A DNA stretch of 64,000 bases from Petunia secreta (GCA_029990175.1 JARKIP010000005.1:47526001-47590000), one strand, 5' to 3'. Shown: positions 44,780-56,360, counted from the stretch's first letter. Program-made: numbers and translations. Notes: a model not told the origin generated them from the letters alone.

Positions 44780-46076
44780 TGATGGTCTCATAACTTGGTA
44801 TTTTAGTAACTTGAAGACATCTTTTATAGGAACTTTATGTGGCTTTAAGCTAATTTCATGGCCAAATCTTATGCAATGTTGCATGATTCCAGGTTCCAAT
44901 GGATTAAGTGGATTGAAGCTAGCAAAAGATCAAGCAAAGCGCAAAAGAAAGCCAAGCCGTCTCAAGGTTGGAATCGTTGCAAAAAGAGCCAAGTGTCAGA
45001 GGAAAGTGCTGGGCCGCACAAATTTGTGCGGATCACAAATTCAAGAAATTAAGAGCATAACACAATTGAAAATGGAAAAAAAAAGTGCCCAGCAAAAAGA
45101 AGGAATGTGCTGGCGCAACATTTTCTGCGCCCCCTCACAATGGCATTGCAAAACTGAGGAAAAGAAGGAAAACTGCATGACACACAAATTTGTGCGCCCA
45201 AGCACAACCTCATAGTGACTAATCCTAAATTTCTATGATTTGCGTAGGTCAGCACAATTTTATGCGTCCCACACAATTTTCCAAAGCATGGAGTTCTGAG
45301 GGTTGCACAATGCAGGAGAGACAAAAGTGCAAAAGGGTAAATGAGCAACTGTGCGCCCAGCACAATTTTGTGCGGGCCAGCACTCAGGACAAGAACTAAT
45401 TTTTTGTAATTTTTTCTAGCACTATAAATAGAACAATATTGGGGTTTTGATGGATATTATATATTTCATTGAGCAAAATACAATTTCAACAAAATTGGTG
45501 GGTAATTCCATCCTTTTGTAAGTTCAACAACAACATTTGGGTAATCATTCCACTCTTAGATCTATAAAATTATGTTGAATGCTTCATGTCTATATGTTGT
45601 GTTCTTACATAAAATGAGTAGCTAAGCTTATTTACTAGTGTTGTAGACCAACCTACATGTGTGCTTGATGAATTATTAACAAAAATGTTGTCTAAGTGTA
45701 GCTTTTGAATTTCTAACTAGTTTCATGCTATAATTCTAGGGTTGTTGTTGCAAACACTAACCTCATTCCCATTTCTCCATTTACTCACTTGAGAATGTAG
45801 TAATAAGGTTGGGTAACAACTAGTTAGCAAAGATTTTGAGTCCTAATGAGATTTACAAATCCGATCTAAAAGAAGTGAACCAAATTACTAAAATCATATC
45901 TCAATTAATCTAAATAGCACTTGATTGAAGGAAGTGCTAAACTAAGTAAACTAAATTAGCAAAATTATATCTCAATTAATCTAAATAGCTCTTTGTGGAT
46001 TCAACCCGGACTTGTTATCCAGTATATTTGTATCGACCGTGTCACTCTCATTTGAGGGTAGGCTTTGGACGTCTCA
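44780..46076 (+). repeat. C 5' LTR, about 1.3 kb
   Basis: The right end is set by TTGGACGTCTCA followed by AATT and a tRNA-Asp-type primer site. The left end TGATGGTCTCATAAC is an estimate. Between 45010 and 45390 lie several palindromic CACAAATTTGTG motifs flanked by GCGC. The short plus-strand frames here are not credible genes. Confidence 0.6.
45014..45031. repeat. 18-bp perfect palindrome in the C LTR
   Basis: CCGCACAAATTTGTGCGG equals its own reverse complement. Imperfect relatives lie near 45182, 45250, 45355 and in the 3' LTR piece near 48264. Confidence 0.9.
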
Positions 46077-46081
46077 AATTT

Positions 46082-46096
46082 TGGCGCCGTTGCCGG
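46082..46096 (+). other. Primer-binding site of C (tRNA-Asp type)
   Basis: TGGCGCCGTTGCCGG, the site used by many Athila-like and large non-autonomous plant LTR elements. Confidence 0.85.
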
Positions 46097-48161
46097 AGAG
46101 CTATAGTGTTAATTGAGAAATTGAATTTGTAAATTTGGTAAGCTTAGTTTATATTCCTTAGGTACTTTCACTTGCGGTTTTGGTTTCTTGCGTGTCATAG
46201 GTTATCCTTGCACAAAGGAACAACAATCCTGCGATGAACAATTGGCGCAGTAGGATAGATTTGAGGATTTTAAATCTATCCTGAAATACGTTTGCTAAAT
46301 TACATCTTGGACTCATACTTGGCCAAATTATGGATATTCATATGTTCATGATCCTTGTCCTTATTATGGAGGACCTCAATTTTGGCAAAATTGTTAAAAT
46401 ATTTTTGGAAGTGAGTTATTTAAAGAAGTGGAGGATGTGGAACATAATACAAAATGGATTGGGATCAAGAAAAGTTTCTAGAAAATATGGAGTTGTCTAC
46501 CTCCCGAACGGAGCATGAATGGGAAGAACGTGTTGTTTATGAATCTCAATGGAGCTTAAATGGGGAACAAGAGGCAAGCATGAAGAAAATCTCTTATATG
46601 ATGGAATGCCTTTTGAAGAGTCAAATTGAGAGAGACTTCATAGTATAGCAAAATCATATACTCATTCACAATATGGAGGAACAATTGGTTCTGAATCCTT
46701 CATCGCAAGTTTGGATGAAGATTTCAATAATTTGCTTGTGTTTGGGATGCATTGGGACGATAAACAAAGTGTTGGAGGGCAGATTTTTCATGTTCCAGGT
46801 GAAACAGTGGCTGAGGTGATACACCAGCGGGTGTTTCAACTGGAAGAATGCACAATTTCAGTCGATACACTGTGCATCACAGAGTATTTCGGCTGGAATT
46901 TAATTGATCTAATTAAATTTTGGATCAGTAGCCATTTGTCAAAGCTCCCACGGCTGTTTGGGATTAAAACGCCAGGTTCCCAGTCCAAACAGTCACTCAC
47001 GCGAAGCATGGATGAGCGTATGCGTAGAAATCTGAACTTTAGCCCATACAGCCCATGGCGTGAGGCATGGGTTGATGTTTTGCCTGTTTGATGCCTCAAA
47101 TACTTGGAGCGACCTTGGACAACACCTATGGAATTGCTTCAATGCATTAACATACATTGGATTAGCTTTTATCATCATTCCATCACTACATTATCTAGAT
47201 TATTATTCACTAATTTTATTATTAGCTAGGGATGTTTATATAAAGCTATTTGTCAGGATGATATACTTGTTTCACTTGGTGGTATTAGCACTTAATTATG
47301 CTCAACCCAAGGGAGTAAGTGTAAAATATTGGCAAGTAGTTCTTAGTTTTCTAGCTAGACATTACTTAGTATTTGTATGATTAGATTTTATCATGATTGC
47401 AGAGACTTTATTTATTTTATTTTGTTTATTTTTAATAAAATTAGCCACTAAGCTATGAGTTTAGTTGTATTTCCTTAAAAAAAAAAAAATCATTGAGAAA
47501 TCCAATATTCAACAAGCTAACATCTTAGCTAACTCTCAAGACAACTCTCAAAAAGAAGAAGAGTTTGAGTCCAAAGAAATGAACAGTGATAATAAAGATC
47601 AAATTGAGGAGCAAATGGAAGAATTCCAATCATTTGTCCACATTTTAGGTGAAGATGCCAAGGGTGAGAAAAATACACTACAGTCATGTGAGGAAGTGGA
47701 CAATGCAATATTTGATGACTCTAGTGCGTGTGAAGGTGAGGACGTCAAAATAACAATAGTTTTGAGTTTGACCGTATTATGTTTTGTTCTCTACACTTTT
47801 GGACATTGTATTTAGATTGTCAAATGAAAATGGATATATATATAAGCCCTTGAAGGAGTTTAGGAAAGATGAACAAGGTGTCTTTATTCTTAAATTTTTC
47901 ATGCCAAAGGGACAAAATGAAATGAGCCGAGTAAAAGCCAAGACGTGCACAATTAGTATTCGGAGACTTGGTTTGCTTGGATTTGTACCACCCCATGAGC
48001 ATGATCATAAACTTGATTCCAAATTGGAGATACAAATTAAACTTTCCAAGTGGCGAGAAAAGTGGTGGTAGGGTCTTCTTGGGAGGCAACACATGTTTAC
48101 AATTTTATGTTATGTTAATTTACATTTATTGCGATGTTGGTCACTTGAGCTTGTAGGGAAT
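46097..48161 (+). other. C internal region, non-autonomous
   Basis: No RT, integrase or protease motif was found on either strand. Short frames exist, including 47465-47815, which is acidic (NSQDNSQKEEEFESKE; NKDQIEEQMEEFQ) and could be a gag-like or captured relic. After a frame shift near 47755 the text continues with FKFFMPKGQNE-like residues to 48071. Two kilobases of mostly noncoding DNA between a primer site and an LTR fits a LARD-type element. Confidence 0.5.
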
Positions 48162-48286
48162 TGATGAAATGTAGGTATAGAAGTTGAGTATGAAGAGTGA
48201 AAAAGGGCCCAAGAAAAATAATGTACGCGAATCAAACTGTGCCCAAGGAAAGAAAAGTGTATGGTGCACAAATTTATGCACCCCCG
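48162..48286 (+). repeat. C 3' LTR, truncated
   Basis: Starts TGATGAAATGTAGG after TTGAGCTTGTAGGGAAT and contains GTGCACAAATTTATGCACCCC, akin to the palindromes of the 5' LTR. It is cut at 48286 by the H fragment. Similarity to the 5' LTR is weak. Confidence 0.4.
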
Positions 48287-48777
48287 TGTTGATACTCAAT
48301 TTTGTCCCAGAGTCTTTTAAAATTAATAACTTACAATGGGAGGTTTATAATTAAGGATAAAATAAGAAATTAAAAAAAAGAAACAATTAAATTTTGATTA
48401 AAAGGGCTAAAAATGTGATGGTGAATTACAAAAATAAGCTAAAAAGCACATGGTCTTGATTTTATAAGCTATTTTTGGTGGTCTTGATTTCATAACCACA
48501 TTTTATTTAATGAAAACTGAAAAGACAGAAATACCCTCAGAGCTTAACAAAACAGGAGCTGCTCAAACAAAAAAAAATGACTCTTCTCCAAAACAAATTC
48601 GACACTCTCTCTCTCCTCGTCAAACCAATGAAGAATTGTTACAGTTCCAACGACGGCAACTAGCGGCGAATTTTCTGTAACTGACAACAACTCTGCCGAT
48701 AAAATCCGGTAATTCCAATATATTTACCTTTTTATACAATTTAGACATATTTTTACTTGATTTCATAACAAAACAAA
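48287..48777 (+). repeat. H: 5' fragment of a Tat/Ogre-type LTR
   Basis: TGTTGATACTCAATTTTGTCCC resembles the B LTR start. A CTCTCTCTCCTCGTC stretch and a CGGCGAATT block stand where B has similar text. Cut at the start of E. Confidence 0.55.
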
Positions 48778-49015
48778 TGTTACACCCCATATATTTCAAA
48801 AGGCCTGTTACGTTCGTATGATTATTTGTGACTTTTGTGCTTTTTTGAAAGTGAATTTCGAGGTAGTTCGGCTAGCTTCCGCTAAAATGCCGAAAGTTAA
48901 AGTAATTTTATTCAGTCACTGAGCATGAGCACCTGATTTTTCCAATAGCAATTGTAATAGAGGACACACAAACAATTAAGGTTGATACTGACAAAAGGAA
49001 CAGGAAGGGGAAAAG

Positions 49016-49489
49016 AAGATCGTTGAAGTAGTTACGGAGACGGTGTTATTACAAAGTAATGCATCATTGGATAAGATAAGGTACAAATCATTGTTTCTAG
49101 ACGAAGACAACTTAAAGAAATGCATATCCAACATTTTTGTCATGCACCATTTCCAGTTTGTGGTAGAAACCTCAAGCAAACCCAGGTATTCTCTGAGATG
49201 CATCGATAAATAATACAACTGGCAGTTCAGAGCTACAAAGGTCAAAGATTCTGACATTTTCAGGGTTATAAAGTTTGAAAAGGAACAGAATAGTTCAATT
49301 GATTACATTAAAGCTGACCAAAGGAATGCAATGTCAGCAATCATATCTGAGTACATTACAGAGATGCTACAAAATCTGAAAAATGAAATAACGCAGAATT
49401 TTGTCACAGGTGAGATGCAAAGGAGATATGAGTTACAAATCGACTACCACAAAGCTTGGCCTTCCATACATCATGCCCATGGTATTATA
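49016..49489 (+). pseudogene. MULE (MuDR-type) transposase fragment inside the E 5' LTR
   Basis: The plus-strand frame from 49016 reads KIVEVVTETVLLQSNA, SLFLDEDNLKKCISNIFV, HHFQFVVETSSKPRYSLRC, one TAA, then YNWQFRATKVKDSDIFRV, FEKEQNSSIDYIKADQRN, SAIISEYITEMLQN and RRYELQIDYHKAWPS. This is the order of the MuDR N-terminal zinc-ribbon region (F-x-V-x-x-S-x-x-R-Y-x-x-x-C, then W-x-x-R-A) followed by the transposase DNA-binding helices with the Y-x-K-A-W ending. It is only a fragment without the DDE core. A minus-strand frame over it is a shadow. The copy in the other LTR is at 54952. Confidence 0.78.
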
Positions 49490-49496
49490 AGAGGGA

Positions 49497-49672
49497 AACA
49501 CTGAAGAAAACTATAATTCTATCCAGAGTTTTCTTCTAATTCCTTTGAGTCCATATCTATTGTTGCCACATGTGTTATGCCTCATACATGCTTATACTTA
49601 TATTGTGATCATGTTATGTGTGATTTGGTGTCCCCCATAGAGGCTGGACATTAGACACACAGTCCGGTCGCG
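49497..49672 (+). repeat. T1-type patch in the E 5' LTR
   Basis: From GAAGAAAACTATAATTCTAT to GTCCGGTCGCGTG this piece matches 4110-4275 of the T1 LTR and is missing from the E 3' LTR. The downstream text returns to E (GGGTATCA-GTTCCTAACC). Confidence 0.85.
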
Positions 49673-50029
49673 TGGGTATCAGGTTCCTAACCAGATTATC
49701 CAAAGATGTGAGGAATGAAGCCTTTAGCCTAAATTGATATATTTTTCTGCTTATTGAATAGAGTGGGATCTTTTGGCAAGGAAACCAAAGGATAAAACGG
49801 TTGTTGATTAGCCGTACTAACTTTTGGAAGAGGTAAGTGTTTGTATCCATTTCTTTGGAGGCATTTGGCCTTGTGGATTTTCTACCACGTGTTCCTTACG
49901 TGTGTAGCTACCGATAGGGGTACTCATTACGCCTTAGCTTTAGATTTACATCATATATTATATGTTATATCCTGTTGTTGGTATTGTATTGAGTATCTGA
50001 GCATTGTACTATGGCTGTCATCATTGCAC

Positions 50030-50400
50030 ATACTTCCCGGTAATCGATGAGAGTCCCGAGCGGGTGAAGGGTTATTATTACCTATACTTCCCGGTTGGCG
50101 ATGAGAGTCCCGCACCAGTGAAGGGTGATTATTGCATATACTTTCCGGTTGGCGATGAGAGTCCCGCACCGGTGAAGGGTCATTATTACGTATACTTCCC
50201 GTTTGGCGATGAGAGTCCCGTACCGGTGAAGGGTCATTATTACGTATACTTCCCGGTTGGCAATGAGAGTCCTGCACCGGTGAAGGGTCATCATTGCATA
50301 TACTTCCCGGTAATCGATGAGAGTCCCGAGCCGGTGAAGGATCATTATTGCATATATCTCCTGGTAGACGATGAGAATCCCGCGCCGGAGATAGGTATCA
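50030..50400. repeat. 54-bp (18-codon) minisatellite, seven units
   Basis: The phrase GATGAGAGTCCCG starts at 50046, 50100, 50154, 50208, 50262 (as AATGAG), 50316 and 50370, always 54 bases apart. The plus-strand frame 50004-50456 reads repeats of YFPVGDESPAPVKGHYY, and two minus-strand frames are open as well. The sister LTR has a single unit at about 55920-55965. Confidence 0.95.
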
Positions 50401-51220
50401 GGCATATGTGGTTGCATTGCATTGTACCGCATTCACCCCATCTTATTCGTATGTGACTGCATTGCATTGTACCGCATTCATCCCATCTCATTGCACCGCA
50501 TACTGACTATTGTGTGTATTGTGTTGAGTTTTATGTATGCGGTATGTATACTATGTCGTGGACATATCTCTGTTTGCCTATATATTTTTGGCTCATATTC
50601 TGGGTTGCGGGGATCGGGTTGCATGCCGCAACGGTATAAATATATGGATCGGGTTGCACGCCGCGACAGGATGAATATATGGATCCGGTTGCATGCCGCA
50701 ACAGGATGTATTTCTAATTGTTGATGTGTTCGGGATACCTATATGTTCTGGCTATCTTATGTTCCTGGTTATTGATGAGTTTGTGATATCATACGTGTTT
50801 CCGGTTGTTATCAGGCTCTGCCCTTTTATAATTTAAATAAGAGGAACTTGGTTTATCTGTTTCTTCTCCCTGGCTAGCTATCCTATTCTTTGAGGTGGCT
50901 AGTCTGCCCCACTTATTGAGTCCTTTTGACTCATCCTTGTTTGTTGTTTGTTTCTTGTCTATCTATTTCGTTTCGGCAGGTTCGCTCCAGGATTGAGTTC
51001 GCCACGTTGTGAAGGAGCGAAGACGACTTCAGCTGTCAGGGTGAGCCAGCTTTTATTCCGGATGGCCACCAGTTTATTGTTTATTATTTCAGATGCATTT
51101 TTCTCCCTTCAGGAGGTATCTGTCTTCTTTTGTACTCTTAGATGTCTAGTCTGGATAGCCCTAAACCTAGTATGTTGGATACTCAGCTATAATTTCTTTT
51201 GTACAGCTTAGAGGTAGCGG

Positions 51221-53265
51221 TAATTAGAGCCCGGTTTAGAGTCTGTCTAGACAAAGACAGTGTCTAGTAGAGTCTCGCTGATGGGTCTGTAGACGTCCGT
51301 ACTTATCTACGAGAGACTATGATGGCATCTAGGAAGTTTAACTTCCTTCTTTTCTGATCGTGCGTCGGTCTAGGATGCAAAAGTATTTTCGTTAATTCCT
51401 TCGTGGTAATTGTGAACCCTCGTGCGAAAAATCAGCAAACCGTAGGAGTTCAGAACGAAGTAGTCTAGCCTGGGGCTGGAGCTACTCAAGCCCCAAGAGT
51501 TGTGGATCGTGCTAACGATCCAGTTGCGCAGGCCCCAACTGTACGAGCTCGCGAGGGGAAAGGGAGCAGGGCCTTGTGGTTCCCTTGGCTCTCTACGATG
51601 CTTTTACGAAAATCTTGGCGATGCAGATACCGCAAGAACCTATTATTCGCTTGGCAGCTTATCAAGTTGCCGCAGATGCAGACGTTCGGTCTTAGGGAGC
51701 TCCTATTCCGGTTCTTAATATTGCTGCAGTAAATTATGTTCCGGAGACAGCATGTGTTGTGGCTCTAGTTATTCTGGATAGTTAGTTAGCCTGAGTAATG
51801 GCTCGGTCCGAGTGTCCGAAGAGGTTGAATTATTTTACCCGGTTGAACTTTCTTATATTCTCAGGCTATGCATTAGATAATCCTCGTGAATTTTTACAAT
51901 ATGATGTCAGTGTATCCTTCAGGCTCATGATTATATCGAGCCGGTATGGTGTTGATTATTCTGCTTTCCAGTTTTAAGGTCCAGCCTTGAATTGGTGTGC
52001 CGCTCTCTTATTAGCTAACTTGGTTCGGTTTTTCTTCTAGATTCGTGGAAAAGTTCCTTTCGAGTAGCGAGCAAGATGAAAAGTGTTGCCAGTTTGAGTA
52101 GATTGGACAGGATAGCCTATCGGTTAGCCTGTTGGTGTTTCAGAATATGAGATTGAATTCTATAGAATGGCTGAATACGCATTAGAAATAGTCCATAAGC
52201 CTTACGAGAGATTCAAAGATTTATTGGTGACCTTTCTCCTTCCTTGAGATCCCAGATGGCTCGAAAAATTGAGGTTGGGACTTCATTTGATGTCGTTGTT
52301 GATATTACTCAAAGGTATTACGCATATCATAAGTTAGAGGGGGAAGAGTTAGAGTGGGACAGTAAGAAATTCCGTGGCCCTGGTGGGCAACCATGGTACC
52401 TCATTTGGAGGTAAAAGTTCTGATTATTTTGGGAGGTCACCTTCCAGGTTATCTCAGCGTGTGTCACGTGATTCTTAGAGTGCGCCAGTAGCTTTTCAAG
52501 ATCAGATTCAGTCTTTTCTTTACAGCTATCAACAATTGTGTAAAGTGGTTAGTAAGTAATACTCGATTTATGTGTCTTCTCTTGGTTCGAGATGCTAATA
52601 GAGTCATGTTATTCTACAAGTTTGTCTCGGTATAAAGGGATTTTCTGGTAAATTGTCGAATATTCCTTTTTATGGGAAGGTTAAATTGACATAGATTTTG
52701 TTCCATAAAGCTAATTTAATGTCTATTTATTCAATTGTGATTCATTGGCTAGCCTGACTTAGAAGTAGTCTAGCTCTGGTAGCCAAGCAATAAGAAGATG
52801 AGCTTCCTGAAGTTCTAATTATTTCTATCCTCGGTCTATTACCATCTCTTCCTCGTCCGGAAAATAGTGAGTTGGGCAGTTAGTAGCCGCTTGTGATATT
52901 CCCTCTGTTGAGCTAGAATGCGTTTCAAGGTAGCCGGGTAAGCACATTGTTGTGTTTTAAAGTTACAAAGGGTAATGAGAGGTGTCATTTGACCCCCTGA
53001 ATTGAGCTATCGAGCGGTGATGCTTATGGAAAAGGTATGGAGTTGTGAACTCGAGAGTTGCAGCTGTTTGGCAACTCAAAAGGGTTGTTTGGTAGCTTAG
53101 GTCTGCCTACATTAAGTTTTTAGCCAAATCTTTTTTAGTCCAGCAGACTGTACGGGGATGATTATTCCTATTCAAATAGCTGCATGAGTTTGTGCTTTAA
53201 GTGGAGGAGTTTTCCTCTAAATACTGAATGGTAATACTAAATTTCTAAGGCGTTGATACCACTTT
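51221..53265 (+). pseudogene. E interior: decayed gag
   Basis: The leader is reduced and no primer site is visible after the LTR. Short pieces read DRANDPVAQAPTVRAREG near 51502 and GTSFDVVVDITQRYYAYHK, LEGEELEWDSKKFRG near 52270-52370, as in the C-terminal part of Tekay-type gag. Many stops. The stretch 52500-53250 has only faint similarity to a protease region. Confidence 0.5.
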
Positions 53266-54150
53266 TGTCACGACCCAACCTAGGGCCATGACAGAAACCT
53301 ACAATGAGTGTCGATCATTGCTAAACCCACTAATAATCTATTAATGCTAGAGATAAGCTGGAACCTAATCATATATACGTACCTATCGGCTGAAAATATA
53401 AAGTCTGGAAAGATGACACGACTTTAACTTGTTGGCAATTAGAACACTGAGCCAGAAATTCTGCTATGTCACACTTCATTCCGTCCCACTAATAATTCTT
53501 CTTAGGATCATAGTACATCTTAGTCGAACCTGGATGAACAGTGTATTTGGAATAATGTGCCTCTATCATAATCTGTCCAGGTAAATCTGCAACAAGAGGG
53601 ACACAAAGTCTTTCTTTATACATGAGAACACCGTCAGTAGTAACCCTTTATAGTGACTCCGATTTTCTTCTGGCTATCTGTCTGTATTCAACTAGAACTG
53701 GATCCTCATACTGACACTGTTTTACTACATGAAAATTTAGAGTTAAAGGTCTAGTGCAGCTTATCGTCCATCCATCATTGGCATATCTCCTTCACACCTC
53801 AACTCTTTGAGAAGTTACTTTAGCATTATAAATGCACATGCAATCAAATTTGTTGCTGGTATACTGCCTCAGCTCATGGTCCAACTACATATCTCTTTTA
53901 TTTTTACTTTTTTAAGTCATAATATTTCCAACTCAAAGACAATACCCTAAAGTAGATGATCCTTATCCTTATATAATAGACCCTGTTCAGATGAACCTTT
54001 GACATACATTAGGATATGAGTAACTACCTTCCCACAAGGAGCTTGCGGAACAACACTAACATCAACTGAGATGTTGCGTAGTGCGTTCGTAAAAATAATA
54101 TAGCTTGCATCAAATCTTCTATAGTGTGTAGTGACAAGGTACTTCAAAAG
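53266..54150 (-). pseudogene. Inverted T1-type fragment: pol piece joined to LTR end and primer site
   Basis: On the minus strand, RNase H to integrase zinc-region text appears (GTTCTCATGTATAAAGAAAG region, then ACTGTTCATCCAGGTTCGAC, related to 1480-1560 of T1). It is followed by about 130 bases matching the end of the T1 LTR (53395 to 53266, ending GGTTGGGTCGTGACA) and then AAAGTGGTATCAACG, a primer-site-like sequence. The order pol, LTR end, primer site shows a rearranged and truncated copy. Confidence 0.65.
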
Positions 54151-54532
54151 CTCTTCCTATTGTATCAAGCGTAAGCTAACTCTTAGTTCCATCAGACTGT
54201 TCAATATAGTAAAGTATATCGACGAGGTGATTCGTCTGCAGAATCATGTTAATCCATTCAGAGTTCCGTGTATTTTTGTTTCAAAAATATAGAGCTCTCC
54301 TCACGTGTTTGAGGAAGTGTCAGCTTAGTCCAAATAAGTTGGGCAATGATGTTATCATATTATCCAGATATGTTTTATTCCAAGAGTTCAGTATTCGTGT
54401 TATAATTTTGATTCTGCAATCATGAGATAATGTCCATGGAGTAGCTTATGAAGGTCTCTTTAGTTATCTGTGCGGAATTTTCTTTAAACTTAGGCTCGTT
54501 CGAGGACGAACGAGAGTTTAAGTGGAGGAGAA
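54151..54532 (+). other. E interior end and polypurine region
   Basis: No clear domain. CTCGTTCGAGGACGAACGAG (a palindrome-like block) and GTGGAGGAGAA stand just before the 3' LTR, as in chromoviruses where the last codons of pol contain a FEDE-like box. Confidence 0.45.
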
Positions 54533-54951
54533 TGAAACAACCTCAGTTAGTCGTTTTTGAAGTTAGGACTCCGATTGGTGTGCCGATAATTTAAAAAACT
54601 TCGTAATGTCCATTAGGACCTGTTTGTAAAATTTGAGCTGAATCAGACCTCGTTTGGTAGGCATCGGAAGAAGGTTTCAGTATTTATTGTCGATAAAATA
54701 CTAAAAAGAGATTTTCGAGCTCGGTTTCGGTGAACGAGCTCCAATTTAAAATTCGAAAGGCCCGTTAGGTTTGGCTAGCTTCCGCTAAAATTCCGAGGTA
54801 GTTTGGCTAGCTTCCGCTAAAATTCCGAAAGTTAAAGTAATTTTATTCAGTCACTGAGCATGAGCACCCCGATTCTTCCAATAGTAATTGTAATAGAGGA
54901 CACACAAACAATTAAGGTTGATACTAACAAAAGGAAGAGGAAGGGGAAAAG

Positions 54952-55542
54952 AAGATCGTTGAAGTAGTTACGGAGACGGTGCTATTACAAAGTAATGCAT
55001 CATTGGATAATATAAGGTACAAATCATTGTTTCTAGACGAAGACAACTTAAAGAAATGCATATCCAACATTTTTGTCATGCACCATTTCCAGTTTGTGGT
55101 AGAAACCTCAAACAGACCCAGGTATTCTCTGAGATGCATCGATAAATAATACAACTGGCAGTTCAGAGCTACAAAGGTCAAAGATTCTGACATTTTCAGG
55201 GTTATAAAGTTTGAAAAGGAACAGAATAGTTCAATTGATTACATTAAAGCTGACCAAAGGAATGCAATGTCAGCAATCATATCTGAGTACATTACAGAGA
55301 TGCTACGAAATACGAAAAATGAAATAACGCAGAATTTTGTCATAGGTGAGATGCAAAGGAGATATGAGTTACAAATCGACTACCACAAAGCTTTGCCTTC
55401 CATACATCATGCCGTGGTATTATGGGGGTCAATTAGACCCCATAATGGAATTGATTATATATTCGTACTCAGTGAGTTATGGGCAACACATAAATGTAAT
55501 TTATTTAGGGTTTGGTTATGTGATCTTAAACCCTGTACATAG
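54952..55542 (+). pseudogene. MULE transposase fragment inside the E 3' LTR
   Basis: Second copy of 49016-49489 with few changes and the same TAA after LRCIDK. Beyond the YHKA motif it continues with VVLWGSIRPHNGIDYIF and is open to 55542, where the 5' copy has been replaced by the T1-type patch. Shared defects show that the fragment was already broken when the LTRs were copied. Confidence 0.78.
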
Positions 55543-56009
55543 GCCTGGCCTGCGTATTGCGTATGCTAATAGGGTATCAAGTTCCTAACCGGATTACCCT
55601 AATATGTAAGAAATGAAGCATTTAGCCTAATTTGATATATTTTCTGCTTATTGAATAAGCAGGACCGTTGGCAATGAATCCAAAGGGTAAAATGGTTGTT
55701 GAGTAGCACTTTGAAATAAGGTAAGCGTTTACATCCATTTCTTTGGAGGCACCTGGCCTCGTGGATTTTCTACCACGTGGTCTCTACGTGTGTAGCTGCC
55801 ACTAGGAATACTCATTACGCCTTAGCTTTGGATTTACATTGTGTATTATATGTTATGTCCTGTTGTTGGTATTGCATTGAGGATCTGAGCATTGTACTCT
55901 TGTTGTGAGTTGGCATCTACTTCCCGGCTGTCGATGAGAGTCCCGCTCCAGTGAAGGGTTATTATTGCATCATATTGCATTCATATGCATTACATTGCAT
56001 ATCATATCG

Positions 56010-56360
56010 GGTGCAGGAGTATTCCGCCCTAGGAGAGTGCAGGAGTATTCTTCCTCTGGTTTACATTTTATCGGGTGCAGGAGTATTCCGCCTCTGGTTT
56101 ATATCATATTGGTGCAGGAGTATTCTGCCCAGGAGCAGGAGTATTCCGCTCTTATGTCAGATACTGAGTGCAGGAGTATTCCACCTCAGCTTTACATTAT
56201 ATCGGGTGCAGAAGTATTCCGACCCAGGAGAGTGCAGGAGTATTCCGCCTCTGGTTTATATTATATCGGGTGGTGGAGTATTCCGCCGCAGGAGCAGGAG
56301 TATTCCGCTCCAGTAGGTTATCAAATTGGATTCCCCTTTAATGCAGGAGTATTCCGCTTC
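56010..56360. repeat. GCAGGAGTATTCCGC array in the E 3' LTR
   Basis: About ten copies of GCAGGAGTATTCCGC or close variants between 56014 and 56358, at irregular spacing (roughly 20-45 bases), with CTCTGGTTTA-x-AT-TCGGGT fillers. Absent from the 5' LTR. Confidence 0.9.

Larger units (their letters stand above)
48778..51220 (+). repeat. E 5' LTR, chimeric
   Basis: Matches the 3' LTR from CGAGGTAGTT-x-GGCTAGCTTCCG onward, except for 49497-49672 (T1-type text), 50030-50400 (54-bp array) and about 50610-50710 (three units with GGTTGCATGCCGCAAC). The match ends at GTACAGCTTAGAGGT near 51217. The beginning differs from the 3' LTR and looks like a T1-type start joined to E by deletion. Confidence 0.7.

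Noticed and set aside
44742..45215. Plus-strand frame of 157 codons as a gene
   Set aside because: It spans the D/C border and the palindromic LTR motifs, has no recognisable domain, and minus frames over the same DNA are as long.
48976..49257. Minus-strand frame of 93 codons present in both E LTRs
   Set aside because: Its conservation is explained by the LTR duplication and it is antisense to the MULE-type frame, which has family motifs.
50030..50400. Regular repeats as a CRISPR array
   Set aside because: Units are contiguous without unique spacers and lie in a plant LTR; the same holds for 38880-39565.
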